Below are positions 58,901 to 64,000 of a stretch of DNA of 64,000 nucleotides, in pieces. Made by a program: the position numbers and the translations under genes. The DNA is taken from assembly GCA_027186245.1 (NCBI GenBank), contig CP114493.1, forward strand, positions 1,619,501 to 1,683,500, written 5' to 3'. The stretch comes from Coriaria nepalensis (taxonomy: Eukaryota; Streptophyta; Magnoliopsida; Cucurbitales; Coriariaceae). How positions within the stretch are numbered: position 1 is the first letter of the stretch; each line of letters begins with the position of its first letter. Below the pieces are notes generated by a model, which was not told the DNA's origin, made no database searches, and worked only from the letters and a program-made list of their open reading frames with translations.

Positions 58901-60399
58901 ATTTGAAAGGAGTGTGATCATGTTTTCTTCAAAAATTTAAAAAATAAAATAAAATTCACTAATTCGATTAGTATTATTTTTATTAAATAAAAACTATATT
59001 GAATAATTAATTATTAGTAAGCATTAAGGTTTAAACAATTCAGATTTGGGTCTAAGTAAAAACATTGTTAGATGAATTTTTCGTAGTTTTATAATTTTAT
59101 TATATATTTTTGTGTTTAAGATTCGAGATTTTTGAGATTTTTGTTTATTAGGTTTGATCTTAGTATATGTTAGAATTGAGACCTAAAACACAGCTAGATG
59201 TAGTGATTTAGTGTATGGTTAATTAGAATCGATCCTTTTTAAGTTAAAATAAATAATGCAAAATTAATTTAAAAAACAAAATTCTTTTTTAAGGTAGTAG
59301 TTGTAAGACTGGAATTGAACGAGTCCGTTAAAAACATGGTTCACATTGAACCATTTGATTCTTTTAAGGTAGTTGTAAAACATGCTTTTTATTTTAGATC
59401 CTTTTAAGTTACCTTCATTTGAATCTCTCAAAAATATGGTATGGTTCACATTTAAAAACAATTAGAGAAATGTGTAAACTTGAATAAACTTTAAACCTAA
59501 TTTTTTTAAAAACAAAACTTTTAAGAACATTTGGTTCGATTTGATTCCATGAGGGGAAGAAAATGAGAACGTAAATGATAATTATTATATATCTATTTGT
59601 GCGGTTTGGTTTGAAGCAGCTTGTCGGTAATTTCGGGGTGTTCGAGTTTCGGATCGGACAGTTAATATGTCCAATCATACTTTCTGTTCAATTTAATCTA
59701 ATCTCTCTTTCATTTTGATCCAAAAACATTATACTTTCCCTGTTAGTTCCAATATTGGGTTATATAGAACCGTTACTCTAATCTTCTATCATTGTTCTTA
59801 TAACTAAATACTTGCAACACAAGTTAAATACTTCAAAGTTGAAAAACATTCCTTATTTTCCATATTTCAAAAACTAATAAACTTAAAAAAGAGGAGGATC
59901 AAGCAAGAAAGAAGACGTACCTTTTTCCCCAATATAACCACGTTTTCTGTTCCCTTTCTTGGTGGATCGTCCAAGGCTGCAAATGGATTCAATGTTTCTA
60001 TGGGAAAATCCTCTTTCGTTGTTGAAAATCAGCAGAGTCGTTTCAGCTCCTGTTCCCGTTACATCTCGAGACGTGATTACGAACTCCAGCGAAGGATTCA
60101 CTCCTTCCGGATACTCGTTATCTTCAGCATTCTGTAATGAAAACCATTTCCATGAAATTTTCGATGAACTTTCTTTTCTTTTATCTTCTCGGCGATGGAA
60201 AAATCTTTCAGAATATAAAACTACGTACCTGGATGAGTTCCATGAGAAAGTGGACGTCCTTTGTGTAAAGCTCAGCAGAGAGGTAGCCGACGGCATGGTG
60301 AAGATCCTCTAAGGCCTCGATCGATCCTATTCCACTTCCGATGAAGAACTTCCTCCTCCGTATCTCTTCGATGTGCGCTTCCGCCGCGGAGATCGCCAT
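52990..60399 (-). CDS. NO VEIN / sacsin-like HATPase-domain protein (1713 residues, three exons)
   Basis: Exons on the minus strand: 60229-60399, 59921-60131 and 52990-57749. They join in frame as 5142 nt (1713 residues) with GT-AG borders. The N-terminus is a GHKL/HSP90-type ATPase fold: N-box ELIQNAEDNEY (about residues 54-64), a G1-like NNERGF (about 95-100) and G2 box GEKGIGFKSVF (about 125-135). After a region of unknown fold, five repeats of about 112 residues run from about 810 to 1300, each with YRSP-x-x-C-x-L, a W, LPFID-x-x-FYG and EL-x-x-LGV. Relatives are plant NO VEIN (larger; needed for vein patterning and auxin-related cell fate in Arabidopsis) and shorter, mostly uncharacterised proteins of the same class; this is one of the shorter type. 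The start ATG fits MAISAAEAHIEEIRRRKF. Intron 2 (2.2 kb) contains a MITE. Confidence 0.93.
58094..58713. mobile_element. Mutator-type foldback MITE in NO VEIN-like intron 2
   Basis: Left end GGTGAAATTATTATTTTGAT, right end (minus strand) GGTTAACTTATTAATTTGAT. The inverted similarity continues (CCCTTAAATTTTTTTGG, GAGTCCTTTTAACTTTTATT against TTTTTGTTTGACTAAATTGA). The centre (about 58260-58510) has the same type of GC-richer CACC/GGTGG core as 34874-35584. No clear 9-bp duplication was found. Non-coding. Confidence 0.75.
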
Positions 60400-60887
60400 T
60401 TCCGTTCCTGTACCGACGTCGATTTTTCGCTTCGAGCAAGAGCAAGAGAGAAAGCAGAGTTGGAAGTGGTGTAGACAGTGTTAGCCAGTGAGAGAGTGGT
60501 GATAGATAGGAAATAGAAACTGTTGAAGGAAGAAAGAAATTTAACGAGGAGTGAAAACGTATTGAGTAAGGAAAGAAGGAAGACTTTTTCCGGAAAAGAA
60601 AACATAAATAAAAAAATAACATATTATTGTACGGATACGTACTTTTTTGCATGGACCTGAGAGGAAGATGAGTCAAGCACTGAAGCTGGTCTTTGTGATT
60701 GCTTTTCTTTTTTGGTTTTTCCTCCTAAAAAGCAAAGAAGGGTCCCGCTAAGGAAAGAACGACGAATTGAGGATTGAGAGAAATTCTTGCACAGTATCCA
60801 CTTATCAGCTCAATTATGGCTATATAGGAGCCGAGTCTAGTTATGAAGTAGAAATTCAACTTGATTTAGAGTCCTTTTTGTCCTTTT

Positions 60888-60927
<40 letters not shown>

Positions 60928-62404
60928 ATATAAATAATTTATAAGTAAAAATATATTTATAAATAAAAGTTAAAAGTGTTTTATAAACATTAAAAAATAA
61001 GTATTTAAAACCTTTTTAGTAAACACGTCACATCAAAAATAAAAATTCTTAAATATATTAAGAATATTATATTTTATATTTAAAAAATTAATATTTAAAA
61101 AAATATATATCAATTTTTATCATAATTAATTATTTTTGAGATATAAATTCAAATTTTTATATAATATTAAAGTCAGACCAATATGTAATTAAACTAACTT
61201 TCACATATACTCTGTTTCACCTGTACACATTTAGGCTCAAAATAACAACACATATAAAGAGGTGTATTGAGAATATTATATCTTACATCTGAAAAAAAAT
61301 ATTTTAAAAATTAATATATAAAAAAGATAGACCAACTCATCACCTAACCAATTAATTTTGAAATAGAAATTTAAATTTCTACGAGCTCTTTATCTTGGCA
61401 AACACATAATGAGGAGAAATTTTTTATTGAGTCCATAAATACATAATTATGAGAAATTTTCGAATAAGTTTATACATATATATATATATAACTCTACAAT
61501 ATATCCAAAATATCTTATGTAATATTTTATTCCAAAAATGTATCTAAATTCAATAATAAATATCAAATAGATCTAATTGTATTACACATTTCAATCATTA
61601 TTTTTTTTTAGACAAAAGAGAGAATATCTCGATCGATCGAAAAAATCTTATATGATTTAATATATCTAATAAGTCATATTATATATCAATTCAATATATA
61701 TCTTTCTGATTTTGAAAAATTAGATTTTAAGAACATTAATAAAGCATTAAATAAAAATAGTAATTAAATACTATAATTCACTTTAATATGAAAGAATTAA
61801 GTACTATTTTCTTAATAAACAAGATTTACCTATTTTTATATATTTTTATATTTTTAATTTTCAATTTTTTTTAAAAAATATTCATTTATTCACTATATCT
61901 TCGTCTACTTTCACCGCCATTCTTGTTGCCGAAAATAACCCTCGAATCTTTTTTATTTTAAGACAGGTGATGTGAAGGGACACAATACTGCATGGACACA
62001 TGGCACAAGCTGGAGGAATTGATGTGAAGGGACATATGGCAGAAGGACACATGGCAGAGAAAACGACTAAGGGATTGTTAAAGTGAGTTGGATTAGCTGG
62101 CGGATATCCGATCAATATAACCGTTTATTTTCTTTCGGGCGGGTATCCTCCCGGATCGGGTGGATAATTTCCATCTACTCTTCTCAGTATGTATGAATGC
62201 ACTTGAGAAAAGTTGATATCTTTATTCATCTCCAGCAAAGGAAGACTACCTCCATATATAGTCTATATAGTAAATAGCAGTTCAGAAAAATAAAAAGTAG
62301 CATCAAATCTACATTCTAGATTTAGGATTACGAGAGTCGCAGCGGTAACCGAGCCAACTACCGATGCCATGCACGGCACAACTGCAGTAACCGCTGGTGC
62401 AACA
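60400..62404. other. Upstream region of the NO VEIN-like gene, with repeat relics
   Basis: The leader and promoter of the minus-strand gene lie here. A minus-strand CTATATAG box is at about 60820-60827, some 420 bases above the ATG. A (TA)n run is at 60889-60921. Two direct copies of a block with AAGAATATTATATTTTA or GAGAATATTATATCTTA and ATTAATTTTGA (about 61050-61160 and 61265-61385) are relics of the repeat also seen near 400-690. At 61970-62050, GATGTGAAGGGACA recurs with GGACACATGGCA. No gene is recognised. Confidence 0.4.
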
Positions 62405-64000
62405 TGTTAGAAAAAGTTTATTTATGTTTGTCATATTCTAACGGGCTTGTTAGATATGGTCCTAGTTATTAGGAATTATTGGTAGTGGAATCTATTAGTT
62501 GACTTGTTTCTGCATGTTACTTAGTGGCTTTGTGTTCCTAATTTTATGCATGAGTTAATTGAGTATTAGCTCTATATATAGAGAGATTCTGATTGTAAGA
62601 GAGCGTTGAGTCTTGGTATCAGACCCAGCAGTGAACAATGGCCACCGACAACTTTGTTTAACCGGCTATTCCTCGTTTTGATGGTCATTATGATCATTTG
62701 GGCATGTTAATGGAGAACTTTTTTAAGATCTAAGGAGTATTAGCACGTCGTCTCCGAAGGAATTACGGCACCAGCAGCTAGTACGGCAATGATGGATGCA
62801 CAAAGGACGGAGCTAGAAGGGCAGCGGTTGAAAGATCTCAAGGCAAATAATTATCTTTTCCAAGCAATTGATTGCTCAGTCTTGGAAACTATTCTTTGCA
62901 AAGACACTTTGAAACATATTTGGGATTCCATGAAGAAGAAGCACAGAGGTTCTGCAAGGGCAAAGAGGCAGCACCTTCAAGCACTCGTACGAAGTTTGAA
63001 ACACTTCGAATGAAGTCGGGTGAATCAGTCACAGATTATTTCTCTCCAACAATGATGATCGTGAACAAGATGCTGATCCACGTCGACAAGACGGAGGACG
63101 TGACCATAGTAGAGAAGATTCTTCGATCCATGACACCAAAATTCAATTGACGAATTACAAAGTTCTTTGTTGGTTCATGAGCATAAATTCAACCAACAGG
63201 AGAAAGAGGAGCAAATTTTGAAGGCCTCAACAGAAAACACTTGGCGCCAAGAGGAGACAGAGTACGAGGTAGAGGTCGAGGTCGAGGCAGAGGCAGAGGC
63301 AGGGGAAACAATGATCGTGGAACCCAACACCAAGAGAATCAAATTCAAGGAAGAGGAAGAGGACTAGGAGACCACCACTCAACAACTTATAGACTTTAAG
63401 TCAGCAGACAAATCAAATATTGAGTGCTACAAATGTCATAGGTATGGTCATTATCAGTCAGAATATCGCTCTAATTTGAATAGACAAAGTGGAGAAAGAA
63501 CTAACTTTGTAGAAAAAGAAGAAGAGGTCTATTTGATGGTGTGTCACGTGAAAGAAGAAACCCAACAAAACATGTGGTATTTAGACACTGGCTGCTGCAA
63601 CCACATGTGTGGAGATAAGAAGGCTTTCTCTGACCTGGATGAATCTTTTCGCAATACCGTTAAGTTTGGTGACAACTCTACGGTTTCTGTTATGGGAAAA
63701 GGAAGGGTAACTATTCAAACAAAGGAAAATTTCCACCCACACTAGAAGGAGATCTGTGTGGTTGACTGACTATGAGGTAATTGGAATTTACCAATATGAG
63801 GGCCCACTTACCAACGATAGTGATCCTACGACTTTTGAAGCGGCTGTCAAAGGCAATGGATGAAGAAATTGCAGCAATTGAAAGAAATAATACTTGGGAG
63901 TTGACTGAGCTTCCAAGGGGGAACAAGGCAATTGGTGTCACTTGGGTGTACAAGATAAAACTGAAGGAGAACCGCGAAGTCAACAAGCACAAGGTATGCT
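62405..64000 (+). mobile_element. Ty1/Copia retrotransposon lacking integrase (truncated by window end)
   Basis: 5' LTR 62405-62613 (TGTTAGAAAAAG to GAGTCT), with a CTATATATAG box at about 62570, then a primer-binding site TGGTATCAGA at 62614. Gag starts at ATGGCCACCGACAAC (62638) with the first stop after six codons. The pol reading goes straight from the protease into reverse transcriptase at about 63740. The 3' part and the second LTR lie beyond the window. The short 209-bp LTR fits plant Copia lineages with small LTRs. Confidence 0.88.
62638..64000 (+). pseudogene. Copia gag-protease joined to reverse transcriptase
   Basis: Gag pieces: PAIPRFDGHYDH (62660), ELEGQRLKDLKANNYLFQA, then in another frame MKSGESVTDYFS and TIVEKILRSMTPKF, LVHEHKFNQQ, a GRGRGRGRGRG stretch (63262-63320), and one zinc knuckle CYKCHRYGHYQSEY, where the last Cys is Tyr. 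Protease: WYLDTGCCNHMCG (about 63580), Asp present. After KENF (63732) the next recognisable text is RRSVWLTDYEV and then MDEEIAAIERNNTWELTELP, the start of reverse transcriptase; integrase (about 1 kb) is gone. Frameshifts are frequent. Confidence 0.88.

Overview
This is a nuclear window from a flowering plant, most likely a dicot. The base composition is AT-rich and the genes have short exons and GT-AG introns. The gene set is plant-type: a NAC transcription factor, a SWEET sugar transporter, a plant TIM8, a NO VEIN-like HATPase protein and a nuclear tRNA-Gln. The space between genes is packed with LTR retrotransposons, Mutator-like elements and MITEs. I cannot name the species.

Genes I regard as intact: (1) a three-exon gene for an MGC-start, probably lipid-anchored acidic protein, 9863-10844 (-); (2) a two-exon NAC transcription factor, 11788-13145 (-), with a MITE in its intron; (3) TIM8, 22603-23899 (+), with a site II / telo-box promoter; (4) tRNA-Gln(UUG), 24599-24670 (-); (5) a six-exon clade III-like SWEET, 44929-46310 (+); (6) a three-exon, 1713-residue NO VEIN/sacsin-type protein, 52990-60399 (-), with a MITE in its second intron. 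For all five protein genes the exons I propose join in frame and sum to a whole number of codons.

Layout. 0-9.5 kb: non-coding repeats, then a dead copy of the middle of the NO VEIN-like gene (2.29-9.45 kb, + strand). It is split by a Copia element, which itself contains a 2 kb solo LTR and a second LTR-like insertion. 9.8-13.2 kb: the MGC gene and the NAC gene. 15.4-15.7 kb: a Gypsy RNase H relic. 16-22.1 kb: a decayed Mutator-like element. It carries the start of a transposase on + and, on -, a gene with DUF1985-like and Ulp1 (C48)-like parts plus an array of about five tandemly duplicated small exons, flanked by arrays of a GACCGAG/CTCGGTC motif. 22.3-24.7 kb: TIM8 and the tRNA. 26-36.8 kb: a Copia LTR, then a degenerate Tat/Ogre-type Gypsy cut by at least two insertions, one of them a Mutator-type foldback element with a near-perfect 9-bp target duplication. 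37-44.6 kb: a dispersed repeat and a degenerate Copia with further LTR pieces. 44.9-46.3 kb: SWEET. 47.7-48.5 kb: fragments of a possible PPR gene and of a phosphatidylserine decarboxylase gene. 49-52.6 kb: a Copia LTR, a pol remnant and a hAT-type MITE. 53-60.4 kb: the NO VEIN-like gene. 62.4 kb to the end: a Copia element lacking its integrase and running off the window.

The genes do not form a pathway. What links the window is transposition: one functional NO VEIN-like gene with a shredded paralogous copy 44 kb away, and MITEs in the introns of two genes. The most unusual structure is the Ulp1-carrying Mutator-like element with its mini-exon array.
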